Both the position numbers and the translations under genes were made by a program. Source: an uncultured Christensenellaceae bacterium (GTDB taxonomy: Bacteria > Bacillota > Clostridia > Christensenellales > Christensenellaceae). From it: a stretch of 9,851 nt of DNA. Numbering within the stretch: position 1 is the stretch's first letter; the number at the start of each line of letters is the position of its first letter. This document shows, one piece after another, positions 1 through 5,879 of the stretch. Location: assembly GCA_910588425.1 (NCBI GenBank), contig CAJUPM010000024.1, forward strand, positions 1-9,851, read 5' to 3'. The notes beneath the pieces were generated by a model. The model was given only the letters and a program-made list of their open reading frames with translations. It was not told the DNA's origin and made no database searches.

Positions 1-149
1 TTAAAGCGCTCATTTTTACAATTCCATGATTCTCTATAAAAATACAAAATATTACAAAATAACCAAATAATGTCATCTTTTCGCCATTTATAAATCTTGT
101 GGGAGTATCTGCGATAGACTACTTTTGTATGAGAAAAAAGGAGGGTTAT

Positions 150-497
150 ATGATGCAAGAAAAGGAAAAGAAAAGTGAGTTATGCAAATTTGTCGGAGCA
201 AATCTAAGGGAGATAAGAGCAAAAATGAATTTATCTCAAGAGACAGTGGCAAATGAAACGAGCCTTAGCGTATCGCACTATCGTGGCATTGAGCAAGGCC
301 GCGGCAACCCGAGCATTCAAACACTGGAGAGAATTTCCGATACGCTCCATATCAGCTTGCAGGAAATCTTGACAAGAGGGATGCACAGCGCACCAGACTA
401 TTTTTCTCTTCAGGATTTTGCGCTTTCGGAGGAAGACACACTCTTTTTCAAAAATCTCTTACAGCAGATCATCGATTTGCTGGTCTATAAAAAATAA
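150..497 (+). CDS. Small XRE-family HTH transcriptional regulator (paralogue 1)
   Basis: A 115-residue putative DNA-binding regulator. Residues about 16-72 form a single XRE/Cro-type helix-turn-helix: the LSQETVA turn, the recognition-helix segment LSVSHYRGIE, then GRGNPSIQTLERI, the usual family pattern. Residues 93-112 (LSEEDTLFF to IIDLL) form a short C-terminal amphipathic helix similar to the ones in the regulators at 922 and 5880. There is no enzymatic or ligand-binding domain. The start is placed at the tandem ATGs at 150/153 because AAGGAGGG lies at 138-145; the reading frame stays open back to a GTG at 99, but that codon has no ribosome binding site. The gene stands alone and converges on tRNA-Ala. 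It is AT-richer than the operons further right. Target genes are unknown; autoregulation is typical of the family and only inferred here. Confidence 0.85.
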   Translation: MMQEKEKKSELCKFVGANLREIRAKMNLSQETVANETSLSVSHYRGIEQGRGNPSIQTLERISDTLHISLQEILTRGMHSAPDYFSLQDFALSEEDTLFFKNLLQQIIDLLVYKK

Positions 498-578
498 GCT
501 CTTCTTGGTATTCTGTGCTGTATTGTTAGAATAGCGCAGCTTTTATAATTGAAACGAGAGGCTTGGCTTTGTTAAGGC

Positions 579-608
579 AAAAAAAAGAACCGCTTTGCTG
601 AGCGATTC
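579..608 (-). terminator. Rho-independent terminator of tRNA-Ala
   Basis: An 8-bp stem (587-594 with 601-608, 6-nt loop) is followed on the - strand by eight U (plus-strand A run 579-586), just past the 3' end of tRNA-Ala. Read on the - strand all eight pairs form, one of them a G-U wobble. Read on the + strand that position becomes a C-A mismatch, though a T run (610-615) also follows, so it may stop the regulator transcript from 150-497 less efficiently. Confidence 0.8.
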
Positions 609-614
609 CTTTTT

Positions 615-691
615 TGGTGGAGATAAGGGGACTTGAACCCCTGACCTTCTGACTGCCAGTCAGACGCGCTAGCCAACTGCGCTATACCCCC
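615..691 (-). tRNA. tRNA-Ala (anticodon GGC)
   Basis: A complete 77-nt cloverleaf including an encoded CCA end. The 7-bp acceptor stem pairs GGGGGTA with TATCTCC and includes the G3-U70 wobble that is the main alanyl-tRNA synthetase identity element. The anticodon stem TCTGA/TCAGA closes a 7-nt loop with anticodon GGC (plus-strand 655-657), which reads GCC and GCU alanine codons. The T arm contains GGTTCAAGT. It is transcribed alone from the promoter at 704-732 and ends at the terminator at 579-608. Confidence 0.97.
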
Positions 692-703
692 GAAACATTT
701 ATT

Positions 704-732
704 ATCATACTGGATTATCAAAAAGATGTCAA
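704..732 (-). promoter_or_regulatory. Sigma-A promoter of tRNA-Ala
   Basis: On the - strand a perfect -35 TTGACA (plus-strand 727-732) is followed by a 17-bp spacer and a -10 TATGAT (704-709), which differs from consensus at one base. The expected start is about 6 bp before the tRNA 5' end, so the leader is very short. The strong match suits a stable-RNA promoter. Confidence 0.85.
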
Positions 733-850
733 TACTTAAGGTTTTATTATGGAAAGAAAAAATAGCGGAAGCGATATTTTTACCGATTGTTCTATGATGT
801 GATTGTAATTTCCGAATACTATATTAATACTTTTTTGCTATTTTAATTAG

Positions 851-887
851 GTTGCTTTTTTGCAACAGATCCACTAACCTTTATAGA
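851..887 (+). promoter_or_regulatory. Possible promoter and operator of XRE paralogue 2
   Basis: A -35-like TTGCAA (860-865), a 16-bp spacer and a -10-like TATAGA (882-887) precede the regulator gene. A perfect 5-bp inverted repeat GTTGC-T6-GCAAC (851-866) overlaps the -35, a sensible place for a repressor. The predicted transcript would begin near 894, which fits translation from ATG 922 better than from ATG 898. Both hexamers are imperfect. The rest of 733-850 is AT-rich and shows no gene. Confidence 0.35.
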
Positions 888-921
888 TGTCGGATTAATG
901 TGGAAGGAAATAGATGAGGCA

Positions 922-1263
922 ATGAATTTATGTGGTGTTATTGGGAAAAATCTAAAAGAGCTTCGCATGAAGAGCAGTCAGTCGCAAGAGGATTTGGCAA
1001 AAAAAATTGGCATTAGCGCATCTAACTTGCGCGAGATTGAGTATGGAACGGGCAACCCGACAGTCGCGACATTGGAGCGCATTGCCGAAGGGCTGCATGT
1101 GCCGACAGGAGCCCTGGTCTCGAGCAACATGAATGAAAATGAGGTTTACATTAGAGAATCTATCTTTTCTTATCTCAAATTTATTCAACACATGCCGCCC
1201 GAGCGGCAAACTTTAGTCGTTCGCATGTTTGAGCAGTTGGTTTTACTGCTGAGAGGCGACTAA
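922..1263 (+). CDS. Small XRE-family HTH transcriptional regulator (paralogue 2)
   Basis: A 113-residue putative DNA-binding regulator. The helix-turn-helix spans about residues 8-64: QSQEDLAKKIGIS, the recognition-helix segment ASNLREIE, then GTGNPTVATLERI. The C-terminal segment MPPERQTLVVRMFEQLVLLL (residues 91-110) aligns with the last helix of the other two regulators in the window. Start choice: the frame is open from ATG 898, but that codon has only a weak upstream site. ATG 922 is preceded by purine-rich GGAAGG and GAGG, and it places the conserved Gly at residue 8, exactly as in the paralogue at 5880. I prefer 922 but cannot exclude 898. The gene is monocistronic and ends 15 bp before a long hairpin shared with the convergent pfkB-type gene. 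Regulated genes are unknown. Confidence 0.8.
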   Translation: MNLCGVIGKNLKELRMKSSQSQEDLAKKIGISASNLREIEYGTGNPTVATLERIAEGLHVPTGALVSSNMNENEVYIRESIFSYLKFIQHMPPERQTLVVRMFEQLVLLLRGD

Positions 1264-1278
1264 TTCTTTTGTTTCTGC

Positions 1279-1316
1279 AAAAAAGCCGAATTTCGTTTGG
1301 GAAATTCGGCTTTTTT
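1279..1316. terminator. Bidirectional terminator between XRE2 and the sugar kinase
   Basis: A 16-bp perfect stem (1279-1294 with 1301-1316) has a 6-nt loop. The core is GCCGAATTTC, flanked by A6 on the left and T6 on the right, so both strands give a hairpin followed by a U tract. It sits between two convergent genes and can end both the regulator transcript and the - strand operon. Confidence 0.95.
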
Positions 1317-1325
1317 GTTGCTATT

Positions 1326-2285
1326 TTATGCCCCTTGTTTTGCTAAAAACGCTTCTACCTCTGCCCTGGTCGGCATCGCATCAAATGCGCCCTGCTTCAT
1401 AGCGCAAAGTGCTCCAACGGCATTAGCGATACGCACTACTTTTGAGAGCGGCGTCTGCGGCTCGCAGGCAAGGTAATAGAGAATGGCCCCAAGGAAGGAA
1501 TCGCCGCAGCCCGTCGTATCCACAGCCTTAACGCGAAACCCAGGGTCATACCCGCTCTCCTCTTTGGAGTAGTAATATGCGCCTTTTGCGCCAAGCGTAA
1601 TGAAGACAGCCCGCTTGGCGCGGCCGATTTTGCTGATGCGCTTCGCCCCTTCCCGGCATTCCTCCGGGGAATCCCCAAGGCCGGTCAGCAATTTCAGCTC
1701 CACTTCGGATAGCTTGACGATATCTGCCCTGGCAATATACTCGGTAAACTCCTGCTTGACAGTGGCCGGGTTATGCAGTGAGCTTTCCGGGCGGTAGTTG
1801 GGATCGACGGCAAACAGCTTGCCGTGCTTTTCGGCGTAGTCCTGCAAAAATTGAAGGGATGCTCTTCCCGATTCACTTTTTGCAAGGCCATATGTCGCGT
1901 AAATGATGTTGGCCCGCTCCAGAACGCTTTGGCTGATCTCTTCCGGGGTCAGCAGATGATCCACGCCTTTGCCCACGAAATAGAAACTGCGGTCGCCCTC
2001 GTCATCGAAGGAGACAAAGGAGATCATCGTATGATCATCTCTGGTATAGACAACTCCTTCATCCGAGATGCCATACTTTTTTAACGCACTTGCCACATGC
2101 CTGCCGAAAAGGTCGTCTCCCACTTTGCCAATAAAAGCGGTTTTCCCGCCCAAAAGCGAGCAGGCAACCAGCATATTTGCCGGCGCTCCGCCTGGGTTCA
2201 TCTCATAGGCAGGGTTCCCATTCGGGCCATAGCCGCACTGGGAAAAATCGATCATAATATCGCCAGCGGAAATTACATCAAACAT
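1326..2285 (-). CDS. PfkB-family carbohydrate kinase (fructokinase-like)
   Basis: A 319-residue cytosolic ribokinase/PfkB-fold kinase that transfers phosphate from ATP to a sugar or sugar-like hydroxyl. Visible motifs are the N-terminal substrate-side signature PGGAPANML (31-39), DPNYRP (161-166), and the C-terminal PfkB signature DTTGCGDSF (256-264), where Asp262 is the expected catalytic base and the Gly residues form the anion hole. Its length is normal for the family. The motif set resembles bacterial fructokinases, but the substrate cannot be fixed from sequence alone. The start is ATG 2285 because GAGGGGGAG sits just upstream; the open frame runs further back to 2381, but into promoter sequence and without a ribosome binding site. 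It is the last gene of the FUSC-sfsA-xseAB block, 96 bp behind xseB, with its own promoter, so it can probably be expressed independently. Confidence 0.9.
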   Translation of the reverse strand: MFDVISAGDIMIDFSQCGYGPNGNPAYEMNPGGAPANMLVACSLLGGKTAFIGKVGDDLFGRHVASALKKYGISDEGVVYTRDDHTMISFVSFDDEGDRSFYFVGKGVDHLLTPEEISQSVLERANIIYATYGLAKSESGRASLQFLQDYAEKHGKLFAVDPNYRPESSLHNPATVKQEFTEYIARADIVKLSEVELKLLTGLGDSPEECREGAKRISKIGRAKRAVFITLGAKGAYYYSKEESGYDPGFRVKAVDTTGCGDSFLGAILYYLACEPQTPLSKVVRIANAVGALCAMKQGAFDAMPTRAEVEAFLAKQGA

Positions 2286-2352
2286 GTTCTCCCCCTCTCT
2301 TTCCATCGCGCAAAAAGCGGATCGTTCATTCAATTGTATTGCTGATGGCTTT

Positions 2353-2381
2353 ATTATATCAACTGGAGGGAGAAAGAACAA
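2353..2381 (-). promoter_or_regulatory. Internal promoter ahead of the pfkB-type kinase
   Basis: On the - strand a perfect -10 TATAAT (plus-strand 2353-2358) lies 17 bp from TTGTTC (2376-2381), which keeps only the TTG of the -35 consensus. The -35 abuts the xseB stop codon. No terminator hairpin separates xseB from the kinase, so read-through plus this promoter is the likely arrangement. Confidence 0.6.
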
Positions 2382-2567
2382 CTAAATTTTGGCAGATTCC
2401 TGTTGGCTTTCCACGAGTTTTTCCGCATCCTCCAGCGTTTTGCTGCTCACCTTTAATAGCTCCAGCCCTTCCTGATAAAGCGAGAGTGCTTGCTCCAGGG
2501 GCAAGTTCTTTTCCGCCAGCTCCTGCGAGATCTGTTCTAAACGCTGTAAATTCTCTTCAAATTTCAT
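2382..2567 (-). CDS. xseB: Exodeoxyribonuclease VII small subunit
   Basis: A 61-residue helical protein matching XseB, the small subunit that binds the coiled-coil of XseA to form exonuclease VII, which degrades single-stranded DNA to oligonucleotides in both directions in the cytoplasm. The typical XseB pattern is clear: KFEENLQRLEQISQ near the N-terminus, LPLEQALSLYQEGLELL in the middle (22-38), and a charged C-terminal helix. Its length is slightly short but usual. The start codon overlaps the xseA stop by 4 nt, so translation is probably coupled, consistent with the several small subunits needed per large subunit in the enzyme. Confidence 0.95.
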   Translation of the reverse strand: MKFEENLQRLEQISQELAEKNLPLEQALSLYQEGLELLKVSSKTLEDAEKLVESQQESAKI

Positions 2568-3781
2568 TCTTCTGCTCCTTTTTCTATGCTCTGCACCTGC
2601 GCAAAAGCGCGCCCGTCTTTTGTTTGAATGGATAATCTTTGGCCGATTTGCAGCTGATCTACCTTTTCCAGCGGCGCTCCTTCCACCTCCGCATATACGA
2701 AGCCTCCGCCAAAGCGGGACAGCGGGTTTCTTGCCGCCAGATAGACTGCGCCTTTCTCCAAATCTGCCTGCTTGCTCTGCAAAAGCGCGTTCATCTGCTG
2801 GTGCAGAAGCCCGGAGAGCGAAGCTGTTTTCTGCTCTGCCCGCTCTATTTGCAGCCGAAGCTGCTGCTCGCTTTGCACTTCTGCACTTTTTAGTCTATCT
2901 CGTGCTGTGCGTATTTTTTCGAGCATCATGCTCGTTAGAGACTCTTCCAAATGATCCAGCAAGAGCATCAGATCCTTTTGATCGGGCACGGCAAGCTCTG
3001 CGGCCGCGGAAGGGGTTGGCGCGCGCAGGTCTGCGACGAAATCCGCAATTGTATAGTCGATCTCATGCCCGATTCCAGTGATGACTGGGATTTTGGAGGC
3101 GTAAATTGCCCGGGCAAGCCCCTCATCGTTAAAGACGAATAAATCTTCCCCAGAGCCGCCTCCCCGCGCCAGCAGGATAACGTCGCACTCTCCTTCCTGG
3201 TTTAACTGCCCAAGAGCGCGGATCATCTCCAGAGGCGCGGCAACTCCCTGCACAGTTACAGGGCAGAAGCGCTGCAAAGCCATAGGATAGCGCCGCCGCA
3301 GCACATTTCTGATATCCTGAATCGCCGCTCCTGTCGGCGAAGTGATGATCCCTATTTTTTCCGGGTATTTGGGAATGCGCTTTTTATGCGCCGCATCGAA
3401 TAGGCCTTCTGCCGAAAGTTTGGCTTTCAGAGCCTCAAAATCGGTGTAAACCTCGCCCACGCCAGAGGGGAACATATGCTGCACATAGAGCTGAACTGCC
3501 CCGGCCTTTGGATAAAACGAGATATCGCCCACAATCACCACTTTCATGCCATTTTTGGGCAGGAAGGAAAGCTTTTGCCGGTATCCGCGGAACATGACCG
3601 CCTTAATGGATGCCTCTTTATCCTTGAGAGAAAAATACAGATGGCCGGAAGTGTGCGCGGTGAAATTGGAGATCTCCCCTTCCACGCAAACCATGCGCAA
3701 AGCCTCGTCGGCCTCCAGTCTTTGCTTTAAATAGTCGTTGAGCTGTGAGACCGTTACCGGCCCCACTTTTACTGTCTCCAT
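2564..3781 (-). CDS. xseA: Exodeoxyribonuclease VII large subunit
   Basis: A 405-residue catalytic subunit of exonuclease VII. Residues about 8-105 are the N-terminal OB-fold (VEGEISNFTAHTSGHLYFSLKD) that binds single-stranded DNA. The catalytic region carries GIITSPTGAAIQDI (144-157), ARGGGSGEDL (205-214), GIGHEIDYTIADFVAD (236-251) and APTPSAAAEL (254-263), all family hallmarks. Residues about 265-345 form the long helical coiled-coil that carries the XseB subunits, and a short beta-rich C-terminal segment follows. It is a little shorter than the E. coli and B. subtilis proteins, mainly in the coiled-coil. ATG 3781 is preceded by GGAG and lies inside the end of sfsA (13-nt overlap), so expression depends on the upstream operon. 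Confidence 0.97.
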   Translation of the reverse strand: METVKVGPVTVSQLNDYLKQRLEADEALRMVCVEGEISNFTAHTSGHLYFSLKDKEASIKAVMFRGYRQKLSFLPKNGMKVVIVGDISFYPKAGAVQLYVQHMFPSGVGEVYTDFEALKAKLSAEGLFDAAHKKRIPKYPEKIGIITSPTGAAIQDIRNVLRRRYPMALQRFCPVTVQGVAAPLEMIRALGQLNQEGECDVILLARGGGSGEDLFVFNDEGLARAIYASKIPVITGIGHEIDYTIADFVADLRAPTPSAAAELAVPDQKDLMLLLDHLEESLTSMMLEKIRTARDRLKSAEVQSEQQLRLQIERAEQKTASLSGLLHQQMNALLQSKQADLEKGAVYLAARNPLSRFGGGFVYAEVEGAPLEKVDQLQIGQRLSIQTKDGRAFAQVQSIEKGAEE

Positions 3782-4491
3782 TCTTCACTGCTCCGATCTT
3801 CTATTTTTACGGGCACAGGTGCCCCGAGCTCGAGGCAATCTGGCTGGACGCGGCAATCATAAGCCAGGATTGCAACGCCGGCACTCTGCGCTTCCTGGAG
3901 TGCCTGGGCAAAGGCGGGCTGTGCCGCGTAGTTAGGCGCAAAAAAAGACACGCCCTGCATTTGAATGACAAAAACGAGATAGGCCAAGCAGCCTTCCCTG
4001 CGCGCCTTGCAGAGCTCACGAATATGCCGGATGCCGCGCTCGGTAGGTGCATCCGGAAAATAGGCGGCGCCATCCCGCTCCAGCGTAACCCCCTTGATCT
4101 CCAGATACGCTTTCTGCCCCGCGACGGCAAAGGCACCATCCAGGCGGGAATCACCATAGCGCACCTCCCCGCGCAGTTCTTCTGCCGCAGATTCCATGCC
4201 AGGAAGCAGATTGCCCTGCTCTAAATACTCCAGCACAAGTTTATTTGGCGCGAGAGAATCCAGATTGATCAGGCGCTCTCCTTTATAAAGTGCGATGAGC
4301 GTGTAGGCGGTTTTTTTCTGCGGGGACGGCGCATACTGCAAAAATACCGATGCTCCCGGCACAAACAGCTCTGCGCATCGGCTGGTATTACGGATGTGAA
4401 CCCGCTCGCTTTTTCCGTGAACCAGGCAGATGCCGATAAAGCGGTTTTCTCTGCGCAGAAAGGTTCCAGCCACAATCTCAGGATACCTCAT
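3769..4491 (-). CDS. sfsA: SfsA family DNA/RNA nuclease-like protein
   Basis: A 240-residue protein of the SfsA family (E. coli SfsA has 234). The N-terminal half is an OB-like fold (residues 1-80) with the typical HIRNTSRCAELFVPGA segment (32-47). The C-terminal half has a PD-(D/E)xK nuclease-like core: SRLDGA (115-120), LEIKGVTL (130-137, with Glu131 and Lys133 as likely metal-site residues), and the very characteristic FPDAPTERGIRHI (145-157). The family was first described as a sugar fermentation stimulation protein. Later work on the E. coli protein reported nuclease activity, but the physiological role is poorly defined. The start is ATG 4491 with AGAGG just upstream; the frame is open further upstream to 4635, but that part lies antisense-free inside the previous gene and looks non-conserved. 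It overlaps the FUSC gene by 14 nt and xseA by 13 nt. Confidence 0.93.
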   Translation of the reverse strand: MRYPEIVAGTFLRRENRFIGICLVHGKSERVHIRNTSRCAELFVPGASVFLQYAPSPQKKTAYTLIALYKGERLINLDSLAPNKLVLEYLEQGNLLPGMESAAEELRGEVRYGDSRLDGAFAVAGQKAYLEIKGVTLERDGAAYFPDAPTERGIRHIRELCKARREGCLAYLVFVIQMQGVSFFAPNYAAQPAFAQALQEAQSAGVAILAYDCRVQPDCLELGAPVPVKIEDRSSEEWRQ

Positions 4492-5011
4492 GTTTTTCCT
4501 CTGTTTCTTCCTCTGCCTGCTTGGCCTTGGCCGGCGCGATGGCCAGATCCACAAGAAGAGAGACGCCCGCGCCGATGAAAGTATCGATGGCGCGGTTGAG
4601 CGCGTAAAAAACAGCGTCCTGCTGTGTCCGCTCAAAATTCAAGGCGACCAATAATGCTACCGTGCAGGAGATCGTGCTGGCCTGCTGAAGATGAAAAGCA
4701 TTGCATAAATAAAGGTCGAAAATCAAAAAGAGCGGCACGACGGCAAGGAAAACTCCCTGGCTGTAATAAGGAATATATGCGCTGGAAAATGCGGCGGCAA
4801 AGCCAATCAGGCCGCCAAGAGCCGTACCCAAAAGCCGCATGAGGCTGAAATGCAGCGTCTCCTGGTTGTTTTGCCGCATACAGACGATGGCAGAGATGGC
4901 CGCAACTGTGACTGTCTGCATGCGCTTCAGGCAAAAACAGATTGCAAGCGTAAAGAAAACGGCGATGACCGTTTTTACTGAGCGCATTCCCGGGCGATAA
5001 TGTAAATTCAT
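4478..5011 (-). CDS. Aromatic acid exporter / FUSC family membrane protein, short form
   Basis: A 177-residue integral membrane protein with about six hydrophobic segments (roughly 12-28, 32-46, 59-76, 85-104, 112-126, 138-157) and a hydrophilic, Glu/Lys-rich C-terminal tail. The opening GMRSVKTVIAVFFTLAIC, then RMQTVTVAAISAIVCMR and the MRLLGTALGGLIGFAAA segment, match the membrane half of the ArAE/FUSC group of putative aromatic-acid exporters. It lacks the large cytosolic domain of the longer members, so it may work as an oligomer; no substrate can be assigned. ATG 5011 is preceded by AAAGGAGAG at good spacing. It is the first gene of the - strand block, driven by the promoter at 5031-5059, and its end overlaps sfsA by 14 nt. 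Confidence 0.85.
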   Translation of the reverse strand: MNLHYRPGMRSVKTVIAVFFTLAICFCLKRMQTVTVAAISAIVCMRQNNQETLHFSLMRLLGTALGGLIGFAAAFSSAYIPYYSQGVFLAVVPLFLIFDLYLCNAFHLQQASTISCTVALLVALNFERTQQDAVFYALNRAIDTFIGAGVSLLVDLAIAPAKAKQAEEETEEKHEVS

Positions 5012-5030
5012 GCTTTCTCTCCTTTTGCTT

Positions 5031-5059
5031 AGTATAAGCCAAGCCCAAAAAGATGTAAA
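5031..5059 (-). promoter_or_regulatory. Promoter of the FUSC-sfsA-xseA-xseB operon
   Basis: On the - strand TTTACA (plus-strand 5054-5059) and TATACT (5031-5036) are separated by 17 bp, and each matches the sigma-A consensus at five of six bases. The predicted start leaves a short leader containing the ribosome binding site at about 5016-5023. It is divergent from the promoter at 5129-5157, with about 70 bp between the two -35 elements. Confidence 0.8.
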
Positions 5060-5128
5060 GATAATAAAATGTTTGCATAATTATGTCGAATAATCGGCAA
5101 ACTATCCTCGGCTGTCTATCGCCAAAAG

Positions 5129-5157
5129 ATGACAAGGCCCTAGATTGCCTCTATAAT
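5129..5157 (+). promoter_or_regulatory. Promoter of the HdeD-like gene
   Basis: ATGACA (5129-5134, five of six consensus bases) and a perfect TATAAT (5152-5157) are separated by 17 bp. The predicted start is near 5164, giving a leader of about 32 nt before ATG 5196. Confidence 0.85.
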
Positions 5158-5195
5158 GAAGTTTAACAGAAAACAGATCGAAAAGGATGAATCAA

Positions 5196-5741
5196 ATGAA
5201 AACATGTTTAAGAATTTTATGGCTCATTTCGGGAATTTTGCTCATCGCATGCGGCGTCTATGTTTTGCTGCATCCTGCGCAAACTTTGATGAGCATTGCC
5301 TCTCTGCTCGGGCTTGCCGCTTTATTTTCCGGCGCTTTTTCCCTGGCTACCTATTTCACTCAGAAGGAAGAGCTGTTTGGCGCAAAAGGCATTTTGCTGG
5401 ATGGCATTTTGGATGTCATTCTCGGTGTTTTGCTCATCATCTACCCCACTTCCTCTTTGATTGCGAACCTCTTTTTGAGCTTGATGAGCCTTTGGGTTAT
5501 CTCAAAGGGTGCCATGGCTATCTATCATGCCGTTTTGGCCAAGAAGTTTGATCGCCAATGGTATATTTTGCTGATCATTGGGATTCTGCTCGTCCTCTTT
5601 GGAATTTTGGCGCTCATCAAACCCATTATTACGATGGTGGCCATCAGCGTCATACTCGGCGTATTCCTCATTTCGGATGGAATTGAGATTCTTGGACACT
5701 GGTGGATGATTCAGAAATTCCGGAAAAACCTCGGGCTATAA
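5196..5741 (+). CDS. HdeD-like (DUF308) six-helix membrane protein
   Basis: A 181-residue integral membrane protein with six hydrophobic helices (about 6-24, 30-52, 66-82, 87-112, 121-141, 145-166) and almost no soluble domain. The internally repeated pattern of G-x-L-L-x-x-x-G-(I/V)-x-x-L-x-x-P, seen as GILLIACGVYVLLHP (13-27) and again as GILLVLFGILALIKP (129-143), is typical of the HdeD/DUF308 family. In enterobacteria HdeD is linked to acid resistance; in Firmicutes the role is not established. Start: ATG 5187 directly touches the AAAAGG ribosome binding site, so ATG 5196, with that site 9 bp upstream, is chosen. It is monocistronic, with its own promoter and terminator. Its position next to an XRE regulator gives a possible but unproven regulatory link. 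Confidence 0.9.
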   Translation: MKTCLRILWLISGILLIACGVYVLLHPAQTLMSIASLLGLAALFSGAFSLATYFTQKEELFGAKGILLDGILDVILGVLLIIYPTSSLIANLFLSLMSLWVISKGAMAIYHAVLAKKFDRQWYILLIIGILLVLFGILALIKPIITMVAISVILGVFLISDGIEILGHWWMIQKFRKNLGL

Positions 5742-5744
5742 ATA

Positions 5745-5779
5745 AAAAATGCCGCAAGCTGTTCTGCGGCATTTTTTTA
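5745..5779 (+). terminator. Terminator of the HdeD-like gene
   Basis: A 12-bp perfect stem (5745-5756 with 5765-5776; core TGCCGCA/TGCGGCA), an 8-nt loop and a run of seven T begin right after the stop codon. The A run on the left makes it potentially bidirectional. Confidence 0.93.
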
Positions 5780-5811
5780 TTCTCCCCCCACAATTTTTCA
5801 CAAAAATCCTC

Positions 5812-5840
5812 TTGATTATTTCCAGTTTTTTACATATGAT
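5812..5840 (+). promoter_or_regulatory. Promoter of XRE paralogue 3
   Basis: TTGATT (5812-5817) and TATGAT (5835-5840) are separated by 17 bp. The predicted start is near 5847, leaving a leader of about 33 nt with the ribosome binding site AAAAGAGG at 5865-5872. Confidence 0.7.
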
Positions 5841-5868
5841 ATAGAATAAAAGGTAAAAAATGTAAAAA
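5827..5868. promoter_or_regulatory. Inverted repeat, candidate autoregulatory operator of XRE3
   Basis: Perfect 9-bp arms, TTTTTACAT (5827-5835) and ATGTAAAAA (5860-5868), are centred on the predicted transcription start. The left arm runs into the -10 element and the right arm ends at the ribosome binding site. The arm centres are 33 bp apart, close to three helical turns. The sequence is AT-rich, so chance symmetry is possible. Confidence 0.4.
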
Positions 5869-5879
5869 GAGGTCAGAAC

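Noticed and set aside
496..542. Hairpin after XRE1 (AAGCT/AGCTT and TATTCT/AGAATA) followed by TTTTAT
   Set aside because: The stem is broken by unequal internal loops and the T run is short; I do not call it a terminator, although it may contribute.
2620..3081. Open frame of 153 codons on the + strand within xseA
   Set aside because: Antisense to conserved ExoVII sequence, composition typical of a shadow frame, no start signals.
3745..4224. Open frame of 159 codons on the + strand over xseA/sfsA
   Set aside because: Antisense to sfsA, including its FPDAPTERG motif region; no support as a gene.
4632..5135. Open frame of 167 codons on the - strand in another frame of the FUSC gene
   Set aside because: It overlaps the FUSC gene almost completely, starts upstream of the FUSC promoter and has no ribosome binding site.
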